Shown here: positions 14,884 to 23,599 of the stretch, one piece after another
Numbering within the stretch: position 1 is the first letter of the stretch
How the letters are laid out: each line of letters begins with the position of its first letter
Assembly: GCA_017887425.1 (NCBI GenBank)
Contig: JAGHHZ010000022.1
Location: forward strand, 1 to 43,221
DNA length: 43,221 nt
Direction of reading: 5' to 3'
From: Bacilli bacterium
Lineage (GTDB): Bacteria; Bacillota_I; Bacilli_A; RF39; UBA660
The notes under the pieces: generated by a model
What the model was told of the DNA's origin: nothing
The model's database searches: none
What the model saw: only the letters and a program-made list of their open reading frames with translations
Translations under genes and position numbers: made by a program

Positions 14884-14928
14884 GTATATTTTATTAGTAT
14901 TTAGGTAAAACTAAATTCGAGGTGAAAT

Positions 14929-15459
14929 ATGAAAACGACAGGTATAGTAAGAAGAATAGATGAATTAGGACGAATTGTTATACCTAAAGAAATTAGAAAG
15001 AGTTTAAGAATAAAAGAAGGAGAGAGTTTAGAAATATTAATTGATAACGAAGATATCATATTAAAAAAATATTCTGTTATTAAAAATTTAAATGATTTTG
15101 CGCAAAATATTACAGATTCAATTTATTCTTTTATTAAAAATAATATTTTAATTACTGATACTAATAGTATTTTGGCTGTTTCTGGTCCCTTAAAAAAAGA
15201 ATTATTAAATAAAAGTATAGGAACTGATTTAGAATTAAAAATAAAAAGAAGAGAAGAAATGTTAGAAAAGCATAAGAAAGCTTTAAAAATAACCGATAAA
15301 GAACTAGAATGTACTTATGCTGTTAGTCCAGTTATTGTTGCTGGTGATGTGATTGGTTTAGTTATGATAATTAGTACTGAAGATAATGTTGAAGATGTTG
15401 ATTTAAAGCTTACACAAATAGCTTCTAAATTTTTAAGTAATCATCTTGAAGAAGTGTAA
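14929..15459 (+). CDS. spoVT: Stage V sporulation regulator SpoVT
   Basis: 176 residues, near Bacillus SpoVT (178). It has an N-terminal AbrB swapped-hairpin DNA-binding domain (MKTTGIVRRIDELGRIVIPKEIRK) and a C-terminal GAF-like domain from ~residue 55. SpoVT tunes sigma-G-dependent gene expression in the forespore. The length and C-terminal domain separate it from AbrB and Abh. In Bacillus it follows mfd, which is the basis for calling the DGR an insertion. Ribosome binding site CGAGGTGA. Confidence 0.93.
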   Translation: MKTTGIVRRIDELGRIVIPKEIRKSLRIKEGESLEILIDNEDIILKKYSVIKNLNDFAQNITDSIYSFIKNNILITDTNSILAVSGPLKKELLNKSIGTDLELKIKRREEMLEKHKKALKITDKELECTYAVSPVIVAGDVIGLVMIISTEDNVEDVDLKLTQIASKFLSNHLEEV

Positions 15460-15564
15460 ACATGCGTAAAATGTCGCTATTTGTATACAAAAAATGTTGT
15501 GCTTAAATAAAATAATATGTTATAGTTATAGTGTCGTAAAAATAACAGAAGGGAAAAATTAGAA

Positions 15565-15735
15565 ATGGCACGCAAATTAACGGAGTGTTCAGCCTTAATT
15601 TTGTTATTCATACCAGTTTTTGTAGCTATTGCTAGTGTGATAATAAAATTTAATGTTGTCGATTTTGTGTATTTAGTATTAGTGGGAGTAATATTTTTGA
15701 AGTATTATATTAAAACAAGAAAACAAAAAAGTTAA
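15565..15735 (+). CDS. Small membrane protein, 56 residues
   Basis: An open frame from ATG 15565 to TAA 15735 encodes MARKLTECSALILLFIPVFV and onward, with two probable membrane helices (about 8-28 and 31-47) and a basic tail TRKQKS. A GAAGGG ribosome binding site lies about 11 bases upstream, and the end of the frame overlaps a strong terminator. It sits alone between spoVT and tatD. I do not recognise the family; a small sporulation or membrane peptide is possible. The rest of the gap 15460-15564 is AT-rich with no other feature I can support. Confidence 0.5.
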   Translation: MARKLTECSALILLFIPVFVAIASVIIKFNVVDFVYLVLVGVIFLKYYIKTRKQKS

Positions 15736-15750
15736 AGTTTTCTTGTTTTA
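15712..15750 (+). terminator. Terminator before tatD
   Basis: A perfect 13-bp stem, AAAACAAGAAAAC (15712-15724) with GTTTTCTTGTTTT (15737-15749). The A- and T-rich arms would work in either direction. It ends the spoVT/small-protein transcripts. Confidence 0.75.
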
Positions 15751-15777
15751 TTGTATAATTATGGTGGAGGTTTTATT

Positions 15778-16518
15778 ATGATTGATACACACTGTCATGT
15801 TTTTAAAGAATACTATAATAATATAGATGAAGTAATAAATAAAATGGAAAATAATATAATTATTATAAGTGGTACTAATGATCAAGATAATCAAGAAGTA
15901 TTAGATCTTTGTAAAAAATATCCTAATGTTTATGGAACAATTGGTATTCATCCAACGGAAGAATATAGTCCTAATAGTTTAAAATTTATCGAAGAAAATT
16001 TAAATAATGAAAAAATTGTTGGAATAGGTGAAATTGGATTAGATTATTATTGGAATAAAGATAATAAAGAAAAACAAAAAGAAATATTTATTAAACAGTT
16101 AGATTTAGCTTTAAAATATAATAAACCAGTTGTTATACATAATCGAGAAGCAACTAATGATACTTATGAAATATTAAAAAATTATCCTAGTTTAAAAAAG
16201 GATATTCATTGTTTTAGTGGTAGTATAGAAATGGCTAAAAATTATATTAAAATAAATAGTTATTTAGGAATTGGTGGAGTAGTAACTTTTAAAAATAGTA
16301 AATTAAAAGAAGTTATTAAAGAAATAGATTTAAAACATTTATTATTAGAAACAGATAGCCCGTTTTTAACGCCAGAACCATATCGTGGTAAGCAAAATGA
16401 ACCATATAATATTATTTTTGTTGCCAATAAAATAGCTGAGATTAAAGAGATTCCTTTAGAAGAAGTTTTAAAACAGACGACATTAAATGCTAAAGATTTA
16501 TTTAATATAGAGAGATAA
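15778..16518 (+). CDS. tatD: TatD family metal-dependent DNase (YabD)
   Basis: About 246 residues with a TIM-barrel metallohydrolase fold. Metal ligands are in MIDTHCHVF (HxH), GEIGLDYYW, VIHNREA, IHCFSG and LLLETDSPFLTPEP. TatD enzymes are 3'-5' exonucleases. The ATG at 15778 with GGTGGAGG upstream is preferred to the in-frame start at 15751. A TATAAT lies at 15754-15759. In Bacillus yabD is followed by yabE; here a CHAP gene lies between them. Confidence 0.93.
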   Translation: MIDTHCHVFKEYYNNIDEVINKMENNIIIISGTNDQDNQEVLDLCKKYPNVYGTIGIHPTEEYSPNSLKFIEENLNNEKIVGIGEIGLDYYWNKDNKEKQKEIFIKQLDLALKYNKPVVIHNREATNDTYEILKNYPSLKKDIHCFSGSIEMAKNYIKINSYLGIGGVVTFKNSKLKEVIKEIDLKHLLLETDSPFLTPEPYRGKQNEPYNIIFVANKIAEIKEIPLEEVLKQTTLNAKDLFNIER

Positions 16519-16519
16519 A

Positions 16520-17464
16520 ATGAAAAAATATATTTTTATTATAATTTGTTTATTTTTTAATCTTAATTTGGTATATGCAAATAATCCATATGGTAAATAT
16601 CAACAACTTTATGGAGTACAAACGGTAAGATGTACTTATTATGCTTGGCAACAAGCTTATGATAATACTAAAGTAGAATTACCTAATTTTGGTAATGCTA
16701 GAAATTGGTATGATAATGCTAAAAAAGCGGGTTATCAAGTTGGTAGTAAACCGAAAATTAAATCAATTGCTGTTTTTGATGACGGAGTATATGGTCATGT
16801 TGCTTATGTTACTAGTGTTGATGGAAATAATATAACAGTTAATGAAGCGGGAGTTGTTTTAGTTGATTTAAACGGTAATTATTCTGCTTATAACGGTGAT
16901 GGGATATATAAGGGAAGAACTATTAATAATCTTAAAGTCGGTAAACCTTTAGAAGATAATCCTAATTTAAAACTATTAGGTTATATTTATTTAGACGAGC
17001 CAGTTAAAGAAAGTCATGTTCATAATTATGGCGATTTTGTAATAATTAAAGAGGCTACTTGTCAAGAAGAAGGATTAAAAGAAAGAGTTTGTTCATGTGG
17101 TAAAAAAGAAACAGAAAAGATTCCTAAATTAGAACATACTTATGGGGAAATTAAAACAAAACTAGAAAATAATCAAGAAATAACTTACCAAGAATGTGAA
17201 ATATGTAGTGAAATTAATATTTTAGAAGAGAAAGAACACATTCATCAATATGGTGAATGGGAAATTATTAAAAATCCTACCTCTCAAGAGGAAGGAGAAA
17301 AGACTAAAACTTGTCTTTTTGAGGGGTGTAATGATATTGTAACTATGAGTATTCCTAAATTAGAAAAAGAATTTCCAATGAATAATATTTTAATTGGCGG
17401 CATAATTTTAATTATATTATTAACAGTTATATTAATTTTAAATAAAAAATTAAAGAAACACTAA
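16520..17464 (+). CDS. CHAP-domain surface protein with cysteine repeats and C-terminal membrane anchor
   Basis: 314 residues. It has a signal peptide (residues 1-20, ending YAN) and a CHAP amidase/peptidase domain ~30-150 with catalytic Cys in VRCTYYAWQQ and His in YGHVAYVTS. Two repeats of the form HxYGxWxIIKxxTxxEEGxKxxxCxxxxC follow, then a C-terminal membrane helix (~287-307) and a basic tail KKLKKH. CHAP domains cut peptidoglycan peptide or amide bonds, and the Cys-rich repeats are common in Firmicute surface proteins. It starts directly after tatD and may be co-transcribed. Substrate unknown. Confidence 0.8.
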   Translation: MKKYIFIIICLFFNLNLVYANNPYGKYQQLYGVQTVRCTYYAWQQAYDNTKVELPNFGNARNWYDNAKKAGYQVGSKPKIKSIAVFDDGVYGHVAYVTSVDGNNITVNEAGVVLVDLNGNYSAYNGDGIYKGRTINNLKVGKPLEDNPNLKLLGYIYLDEPVKESHVHNYGDFVIIKEATCQEEGLKERVCSCGKKETEKIPKLEHTYGEIKTKLENNQEITYQECEICSEINILEEKEHIHQYGEWEIIKNPTSQEEGEKTKTCLFEGCNDIVTMSIPKLEKEFPMNNILIGGIILIILLTVILILNKKLKKH

Positions 17465-17465
17465 T

Positions 17466-17494
17466 TTGACGAGTTTTGAAAAATATGCTAAACT
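17466..17494 (+). promoter_or_regulatory. Promoter of the YabE-like gene
   Basis: TTGACG (17466-17471) and TAAACT (17489-17494) with a 17-base spacer, 25 bases ahead of the start codon. A sigma-A type match. Confidence 0.5.
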
Positions 17495-17519
17495 TTATTT
17501 ATAATAATGAGGTGAAAAA

Positions 17520-18221
17520 ATGAATTTTTATTTACTAAATTTATTTGGTAAATGGGTGAGTTTGGGAATATTATCAATTATGTCATTATTTGGTTTTGAT
17601 ATTGAAGAAAAAACTATAGAAATAAGTAATATTAATATTGATAAAAATGTTAATATTGTTTCAAATGTTATAGAGCATAAAACAACTGAAATTTTTGATA
17701 GTTCAATACCTAGTAATATAACGAAAGTTATCCAAGAAGGTAAAGATGGAGTTACTTATTATAATGGTGAAGAAACTATTATTTTAGAAGAAGTTATCGA
17801 TGAAGAAGTTATTATTGGAACTGGTAAAAATGGGGAATATACAGGGGTTATGACTGGATATGGACCAGATTGTTCAACTTGTTCAGGTCGTGGTTTCGTG
17901 TCTTGTAAAACAGAAGATAAAAAGAACTTTAATTTAATAAATGACGGTATTTATTATAACGATGATGAATTTGGTGAAGTAAGAGTATTAGCGGCTGCTT
18001 TATCAGAGTTTCCATGTGGAACAATTATCGAAGTTAAAAACTCTAATTTAGGTAATTTTACAGGTATTGTAATGGATACAGGTTATACAATGAGAGAACA
18101 ACTAAAAGATGGTATTTACCACTTTGATGTTGCTTATCAAACGGAAAAAGATGAAAGTATTAAAAAAGCTACTGATATGAGTGGCGATGTTATATATAGT
18201 GTACAAAGATGGGGATGGTAG
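17520..18221 (+). CDS. yabE: YabE-like G5/3D-domain cell-wall protein
   Basis: 233 residues. It has an N-terminal signal or anchor (1-22), a G5-like strand region ~60-105 and a C-terminal 3D domain (~110-232) with MTGYGPDCSTCSG, GTIIEV and IVMDTGYTM carrying its acidic residues. 3D domains are the catalytic core of stationary-phase transglycosylases of the RpfB/YabE/YocH class. It is shorter than Bacillus YabE (437 residues) because it has a reduced N-terminal part. Position after tatD and before rsmA supports the name. Confidence 0.75.
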   Translation: MNFYLLNLFGKWVSLGILSIMSLFGFDIEEKTIEISNINIDKNVNIVSNVIEHKTTEIFDSSIPSNITKVIQEGKDGVTYYNGEETIILEEVIDEEVIIGTGKNGEYTGVMTGYGPDCSTCSGRGFVSCKTEDKKNFNLINDGIYYNDDEFGEVRVLAAALSEFPCGTIIEVKNSNLGNFTGIVMDTGYTMREQLKDGIYHFDVAYQTEKDESIKKATDMSGDVIYSVQRWGW

Positions 18222-18233
18222 TTTCCATCTTTT
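18205..18233 (+). terminator. Terminator after the YabE-like gene
   Basis: AAAGATGG pairs with CCATCTTT over a 12-base loop that includes the stop codon, followed by a short T-run. Confidence 0.65.
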
Positions 18234-18251
18234 AAAATTGTTTTTTTGTAT

Positions 18252-18307
18252 AAAATGTACGAAAAAAACATAAAAATATGTACATTTTGCACAAAAAAGC
18301 GTATAAT
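18252..18307 (+). promoter_or_regulatory. Inverted repeat and promoter of the AAA ATPase gene
   Basis: AAAATGTAC (18252-18260) and GTACATTTT (18280-18288) form a perfect 9-base inverted repeat spaced by 19 bases. The right arm overlaps a possible -35 TGTACA (18279-18284), which sits 17 bases before TATAAT (18302-18307). The layout suggests an operator for a dimeric repressor, though no regulator is encoded next to it. Confidence 0.45.
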
Positions 18308-18325
18308 GTTTATAGAGGTGATTAC

Positions 18326-19621
18326 ATGTATAGAAAAATTTTAGAAGAATTAAAAAAATGGAAAGAAGAGTATAAGATGCCACTTATGCTGATTGGAGCA
18401 AGACAAACTGGCAAAACTTACATATTAGAAGAATTTTGCAAAAGTAATTTTGATAATTATGTCTATATTAATTTAGATAAAGAGGAAAACATTGGGAAAG
18501 TATTTGAAGAGTCTATCGATCCCGATACGATAATAGAAAAAATTGAGATTATTAAAAATGTAATCATTAAACCCGAAAACACTATAATATTTTTAGATGA
18601 AATACAAGTAAGTGAAAGAGCAATAACTTCTTTAAAATATTTTTGTGAAAGTGAAAAACCATATAAAATAGTATGTGCAGGTTCGCTTTTAGGCGTAAAG
18701 ATTAATAGGTTTAAATCTTCATTTCCTGTAGGAAAAGTAAATATCAAATACTTATATCCAATGGATTTTGAAGAATATTTGATGGCGATAAATGAAGATA
18801 AATTAATTGATGAAATAAAGAAACATTTTGAAACAAATGAAAAAATAATGTATCCTATTCATGAAAAAGCGTTAGATTTATATAAGAAATATTTGGTATT
18901 AGGAGGAATGCCAGCATTAATAAATAATTTTGTTATTAATAATTATAATATAGCACATGTTAATTTTGAGCTACAAGAACAAATAATTACATCATATTTG
19001 GCTGATATGAATAAATATACCGAAAATAGTGAGGGTATTAAAAATAGTCAAATTTATAATGCTGTACCAAAAGAGCTCGCTAGAGTTAACAATATATTTA
19101 AATACAGTATTGTTGATAAAGATGCTAGAAAAATAAGATATGAAACTAGTTTAGATTGGCTGTTAGCTAGTAATATGATATTGAAATGTGATTTAGCAGA
19201 AAAAAATGAGTCTCCATTAAAAGCCTTTACTAGTTCTGACAAATTTAAGATTTATTTAAGTGATGTAGGTCTTTTAAGATCTCTTTCAAATTTGAATTAT
19301 GGTGAAATATTATTGGATAAAAACGAAATGTACAAAGGCGTTTTAACTGAAAATTACGTAGCTTGTGAATTTTATTCGAAATTTAAAGAATTATATTTCT
19401 ACAATTTTGATAGATATGAAATTGATTTTTTAATAAAAATAAATGGAGATGTTATTCCAGTAGAAGTTAAAAGTGGTAGAAGAACAAATAGTAAAAGCCT
19501 AAATGAATATATAAAGAAATATAATCCTAAATATAGCATTAGAATATCATCTAAAAACTTTGGGTTTGAAAATGATATAAAATCAGTGCCATTGTATGCT
19601 GTATTTTGTATAAATAAATAG
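18326..19621 (+). CDS. AAA ATPase with C-terminal DUF4143
   Basis: About 431 residues. An AAA_14-type domain carries Walker A GARQTGKTY (near 27) and Walker B IIFLDEIQ. The C-terminal DUF4143 region has YLSDVGLLRSL, GVLTENYVACEF and the nuclease-like VEVKSGRRT. Members of this family are widespread, often mobile and of unsettled function. The ATG at 18326 after AGAGGTGA is preferred to 18278. Bacillus has rnmV between yabE and rsmA; this gene and the next occupy that place here. Confidence 0.88.
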   Translation: MYRKILEELKKWKEEYKMPLMLIGARQTGKTYILEEFCKSNFDNYVYINLDKEENIGKVFEESIDPDTIIEKIEIIKNVIIKPENTIIFLDEIQVSERAITSLKYFCESEKPYKIVCAGSLLGVKINRFKSSFPVGKVNIKYLYPMDFEEYLMAINEDKLIDEIKKHFETNEKIMYPIHEKALDLYKKYLVLGGMPALINNFVINNYNIAHVNFELQEQIITSYLADMNKYTENSEGIKNSQIYNAVPKELARVNNIFKYSIVDKDARKIRYETSLDWLLASNMILKCDLAEKNESPLKAFTSSDKFKIYLSDVGLLRSLSNLNYGEILLDKNEMYKGVLTENYVACEFYSKFKELYFYNFDRYEIDFLIKINGDVIPVEVKSGRRTNSKSLNEYIKKYNPKYSIRISSKNFGFENDIKSVPLYAVFCINK

Positions 19622-19634
19622 TAAAGGAGTTTGT

Positions 19635-20702
19635 ATGATTGAATTAGAACGAATTATCAAAGAAGAATTGTTGGGGGTTAATAACAAAAAAATTAAAGAA
19701 GAAACTTTAAATGAATATCTAGGCAGTTTAAAAAGTAAAGAGTTGCTTAGAATGGCAATTTTTCCAGCCTTCATCGATGATGATTTTTCAGTTTTTGCTA
19801 AAGTGGAAAGATTAAATAATAAGCCTAAAAAAGATATTATTGATTATGTAACAAAAAATTTAGATAGAATATTAGAAAGTTATATTAAGATTATAAGAAC
19901 TAACGAAATAAATCAACTTAAAATTGTAATTAAAAATAATGATAAAAAAATTATATTTGGTGATTTACCAATATCAATTCATTTTTTGCTTTTTTTAAAA
20001 AATTCTTTTATGGCTAAAGTTGAATATAACAACAAAGATGATAGTTTTAGAGTTTTTATGCCCGAGGAATTTATAACTATATTTAATAATTGTTTTGAAA
20101 ATAAAGAATTATTAAAATTAAATAAATTCAATAATAATGTGTATGATTATGTTGAAAATGTTATAAATACATATGGTGTAATAACTATTGATAAATTATG
20201 TGAATTATTTGAAAAACAGATGTTCAAAATAAGTGAGTCTAAATTAAGGCATATTATTACAATTTTTACTGTATATGAAGATGAGAATGTTTATGAATAT
20301 GATGGAAAAGCAATATTATATTCATCAAGTTTTGAGAGCAATGATGATGCTTTAACTTTTTATAATAGTCAAAAAATGGATTATAAAAAATATAGTAAAG
20401 AAGATTATAAAAATATTGCTAATTTTCAATATACTGAAAAATTGAAATCATATAAAAAATTTATTAATTATTTATATAGAAATTATTATGATATATCAGA
20501 AATTTTTGATTATATAAAAAATTTTATTATATATGATTATTTAGCTTCCGCGCAGTTATCAATTGAAGAAGCTGATAATAACTTTAGAACTAATATAATT
20601 AAAATATTAGAGGCTGATAATAAAGAAGTTGAAGAATTATTAAGACTAATGAAAAATATATTTAATGAATATCCAAAGTGGATTAAAAGAGGCAATATAT
20701 AA
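19635..20702 (+). CDS. Hypothetical protein, 355 residues
   Basis: Not recognised with confidence. It is mostly helical by composition, without signal peptide or membrane segments. The N-terminal 100 residues include SKELLRMAIFPAFID and a Lys-rich stretch. The C-terminal end NEYPKWIKRGNI loosely recalls the tail of SEC-C-linked Firmicute proteins. It has a good ribosome binding site (AAAGGAG) and begins 13 bases after the ATPase, so the two are probably one transcript and may act together. That is inference from spacing only. Ends just before rsmA. Confidence 0.6.
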   Translation: MIELERIIKEELLGVNNKKIKEETLNEYLGSLKSKELLRMAIFPAFIDDDFSVFAKVERLNNKPKKDIIDYVTKNLDRILESYIKIIRTNEINQLKIVIKNNDKKIIFGDLPISIHFLLFLKNSFMAKVEYNNKDDSFRVFMPEEFITIFNNCFENKELLKLNKFNNNVYDYVENVINTYGVITIDKLCELFEKQMFKISESKLRHIITIFTVYEDENVYEYDGKAILYSSSFESNDDALTFYNSQKMDYKKYSKEDYKNIANFQYTEKLKSYKKFINYLYRNYYDISEIFDYIKNFIIYDYLASAQLSIEEADNNFRTNIIKILEADNKEVEELLRLMKNIFNEYPKWIKRGNI

Positions 20703-20715
20703 AAAAGGAGCATTT

Positions 20716-21540
20716 ATGGAATATTCACCTAAAAAAATAAAAGAAAATTTAGAAAAAGAAAATTTTAATTTAAAGAAAAAATTTGGTCAGAATTTTATTA
20801 TTGATGAAAATATAATTGATTCTATCATAAATAAGGCTGAAATTGATGCCACTACTTTAGTTTTAGAAATTGGACCAGGAGCTGGTTCACTAACCTACAA
20901 ATTAGCAAAAAAAGCTAAAAATGTTTTATGTTATGAAATTGATGTTACTTTAAAAGAAATACTTAAAAATAATTTACAAGAATTTAATAATGTTGATATT
21001 ATTTATGAAGATTTTTTAAAAGCTGATGTTATTAATCAAATTAAAAAATATAATTTTGAAAAACTATATATTGTTGCTAATTTACCATATTATATTACCA
21101 CACCTATTTTAATTAAATTAGTTGAAGATCAAATTACTGTGGATAAAATTGTTGTAATGGTTCAAAAAGAAGTAGGTGACAGATTTAAAGCTAAACCTAA
21201 TAGTAGAGATTATAATTCTTTGTCAGTATATTTAAATTATTATTTTAATGTTAAAAAGTTACTAGATGTTAGTCGTAACGTATTTATTCCCAAACCTAAT
21301 GTTGATAGTATTGTGGTAGAATTTACTAAAAAAGAAAGAAAAAAATTAAAAGATGAGCAATTGTTTTTTAAATTAGTAAGGGATTCATTTAAACAAAAAA
21401 GAAAAAATTTAAGAAATAATTTAAATGGTTATGATTTAGATAAAATAGAAGAAGTTTTAAAAAAATATAACTTTGATTTAACTACAAGAGCAGAGCAACT
21501 TGATATTGATATATTTATTGATATAGCTAATAATCTTTAG
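20716..21540 (+). CDS. rsmA: 16S rRNA dimethyladenosine transferase RsmA (KsgA)
   Basis: About 274 residues. It dimethylates A1518 and A1519 in helix 45. Motifs include KKFGQNFIIDENIID, LEIGPGAGSLTY (SAM), NLPYYITTPI (catalytic NLPY) and FIPKPNVDSIVV. The ATG at 20716 with AAAAGGAG is preferred to the in-frame start at 20665 inside the previous gene. The gene sits where Bacillus ksgA does, downstream of the yabD/yabE segment. Confidence 0.97.
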   Translation: MEYSPKKIKENLEKENFNLKKKFGQNFIIDENIIDSIINKAEIDATTLVLEIGPGAGSLTYKLAKKAKNVLCYEIDVTLKEILKNNLQEFNNVDIIYEDFLKADVINQIKKYNFEKLYIVANLPYYITTPILIKLVEDQITVDKIVVMVQKEVGDRFKAKPNSRDYNSLSVYLNYYFNVKKLLDVSRNVFIPKPNVDSIVVEFTKKERKKLKDEQLFFKLVRDSFKQKRKNLRNNLNGYDLDKIEEVLKKYNFDLTTRAEQLDIDIFIDIANNL

Positions 21541-21548
21541 CTTTTTTT
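21525..21548 (+). terminator. Terminator at the end of rsmA
   Basis: AGCTAA (21525-21530), a 6-base loop, TTAGCT (21537-21542), then six T. The stem includes the rsmA stop codon. Confidence 0.6.
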
Positions 21549-21591
21549 CATGTCCAAAAAAAGATTTAATATACTTAAACTAGGTGATATA

Positions 21592-22896
21592 ATGCTTAAA
21601 GTGTTAGATAGTGTATTATGGGCAATAGCTACAGTTATGATTGTTATTTCTGGAATTTATTTTACTTTTAAATTGAAATTTGTACAGTTTGATTTTAAAG
21701 AAATGTTTAAGAATATAGTAAAAAAAGGAAATAATACAATAACACCGTTTGAGTCATTAATGATGGTTTTAGGGGGAAGAATTGGTGTTGGCAGTATTGC
21801 TGGTATTGCTCTAGCTATTTATCTAGGTGGTGTAGGAACTATTTTTTGGATGTGGGTAATTGGTTTTATTTCCACAGCTAATGCCTATGCCGAGACTGTT
21901 TTAGGGGTTAAATATAAAGAAAATGACGAATATCATATATCGAAAGGTGGGCCAAGCTATTACTTAAAAAATGGTTTAAAAAAAAATAATTTAGGTAAAT
22001 TATACGCATATGTTATCGTTATTAGTCAAGTGGCAGGATTTTTAAGTATTCAAGCTAATACTATTACTAAATCAATAACTAATTATGTTAATATACCACC
22101 GGTTATAATTGGTTTCATTATTATGATATTATCTTTTATTATTTTTAATAAGGGTACTAAAAGAATCTTTAAATTTTCTTCTAAGTTAGTGCCTATTATG
22201 ACGTTAATATATGTTTTAGCGTCTTTATTTATTGTTATTGATAACATTGAATTAATTCCTAATATATTTTTAAGTATTATTCAAGGAGCTTTTAATTTTA
22301 AAGCATTTGGTTTTGGTTTTGTAACTACTTTAATTATCGGAATTCAAAGAGGAATCTTTTCTAATGAAGCAGGATTAGGAACTGGAGCGATAGCAGCGTC
22401 GACAGTTGAAGTGGGATTTCCTTCTAGTCAAGGTTTTGTTCAAATGATTGGTATATATATTACGACTTTTTTGGTCTGTACAGCAACAGCAATTGTAATA
22501 TTAACTTCTAATGTTACTTTAGTGGGAGAAAATTTAAATGGAATCGAAATAACACAGGACGCTTTTATTTATCATTTAGGTAATTTTGGAAACTTTATTG
22601 TTATAATATCAATTGTTTTGTTCGCTTTTTCGACGATTTTATCAGGCTATTATGATACGGAATCTAATTTAAAATTTTTAACTAAAGTAAGTGAAAAGAA
22701 ATTATTAATTTTAAAAATTATAAGTTGTTTAGTTTTGTTTATAAGTTCAATTATGTCAGCAAGTTTAATTTGGAAAATTGTCAATATTTTAACGTCTTTA
22801 CTCGCAATTATTAATATTTATGCTATAATGAAATTAAAGAAAGATGTTATATTTGAAAATAAAAGATATAATAAATGTTGTAAAAGAGGTGGATGA
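21592..22896 (+). CDS. Sodium:alanine/glycine symporter (AGCS family)
   Basis: About 434 residues with roughly ten membrane helices. Family signatures include GGRIGVGSIAGIALAIYLGG, FWMWVIGFISTANAYAETVL and the segment IFSNEAGLGTGAIAASTVEV. AGCS carriers import alanine or glycine with sodium. The ATG at 21592 follows AGGTGAT at 5 bases; the upstream in-frame ATG at 21550 lacks a ribosome binding site and would add a charged leader. It overlaps the next gene (ATGATG) by 4 bases. Confidence 0.92.
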   Translation: MLKVLDSVLWAIATVMIVISGIYFTFKLKFVQFDFKEMFKNIVKKGNNTITPFESLMMVLGGRIGVGSIAGIALAIYLGGVGTIFWMWVIGFISTANAYAETVLGVKYKENDEYHISKGGPSYYLKNGLKKNNLGKLYAYVIVISQVAGFLSIQANTITKSITNYVNIPPVIIGFIIMILSFIIFNKGTKRIFKFSSKLVPIMTLIYVLASLFIVIDNIELIPNIFLSIIQGAFNFKAFGFGFVTTLIIGIQRGIFSNEAGLGTGAIAASTVEVGFPSSQGFVQMIGIYITTFLVCTATAIVILTSNVTLVGENLNGIEITQDAFIYHLGNFGNFIVIISIVLFAFSTILSGYYDTESNLKFLTKVSEKKLLILKIISCLVLFISSIMSASLIWKIVNILTSLLAIINIYAIMKLKKDVIFENKRYNKCCKRGG

Positions 22897-23552
22897 TGAT
22901 AAATAAAGGCTGGGATGAAGTTTTAAAAGATGAGTTTAAAAAAGATTATTTTAGAAAATTAGGAATTTTTGTTAAAAGTGAATATAAAAACAAAATCTGT
23001 TTTCCACAGTATAAAGATATATTTAATGCTTTAAGATATACTGATTACGATGAAGTAAAAGTTGTCATTTTAGGTCAGGATCCATATCATGGTGATGGTG
23101 AAGCTCATGGACTTTCTTTTTCTGTTCATGATAATATTAAAAGACCACCCTCATTAGCTAATATTTTTAAAGAATTGGAATCTGATTTAGGAATAAAAAA
23201 AGAAAATAATGATTTAACTGGGTGGGCTAAACAAGGTGTTTTATTATTAAATAGTATTATGAGTGTCGTTAAAGATACTCCTCTTTCTCATAAGGAGAAG
23301 GGTTGGGAAATATTTACTGATAACATTATCAAAAAATTAAATGAAAGAGAAACACCAATTGTATTTATCTTATGGGGTGGATATGCTAGGAGTAAAAAGC
23401 AATTAATAACTAACAAAAATCATTATATTGTTGAATCAGTTCATCCGTCACCATTATCAGCATATCATGGTTTTTTTGGAAGCCGTCCTTTTTCTAAAAC
23501 CAATAATTTTTTAGTGAGTCATAATATTAAACCAATCGATTGGGGAAAGTAG
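22893..23552 (+). CDS. ung: Uracil-DNA glycosylase (family 1)
   Basis: 219 residues. The catalytic motif GQDPYHGDGEAHGLSFSV is present, along with the WAKQGVLLLN segment, FILWGGYA and the closing HPSPLSA loop. It removes uracil from DNA after cytosine deamination or dUTP incorporation. The start is at 22893 or 22896 (tandem ATGs after AGAGGTGG), overlapping the symporter end. The 3' end runs into the hairpin that also carries the mntP ribosome binding site. Confidence 0.97.
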   Translation: MMINKGWDEVLKDEFKKDYFRKLGIFVKSEYKNKICFPQYKDIFNALRYTDYDEVKVVILGQDPYHGDGEAHGLSFSVHDNIKRPPSLANIFKELESDLGIKKENNDLTGWAKQGVLLLNSIMSVVKDTPLSHKEKGWEIFTDNIIKKLNERETPIVFILWGGYARSKKQLITNKNHYIVESVHPSPLSAYHGFFGSRPFSKTNNFLVSHNIKPIDWGK

Positions 23553-23555
23553 TCT

Positions 23556-23599
23556 AAAACGTTTTCTTATAAATATATTTTTATAGGAGGCGTTTTTTT
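23556..23599 (+). promoter_or_regulatory. Hairpin that buries the mntP-like ribosome binding site
   Basis: AAAACG (23556-23561) pairs with CGTTTT (23591-23596), and TATAAA (23568-23573) with TTTATA (23580-23585). Between them TTTCT (23563-23567) pairs, with G-T wobbles, to GGAGG (23586-23590), which is the Shine-Dalgarno of the next gene. A T-run follows. The element can act as the ung terminator and would hide the downstream ribosome binding site in any read-through RNA. Confidence 0.6.
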
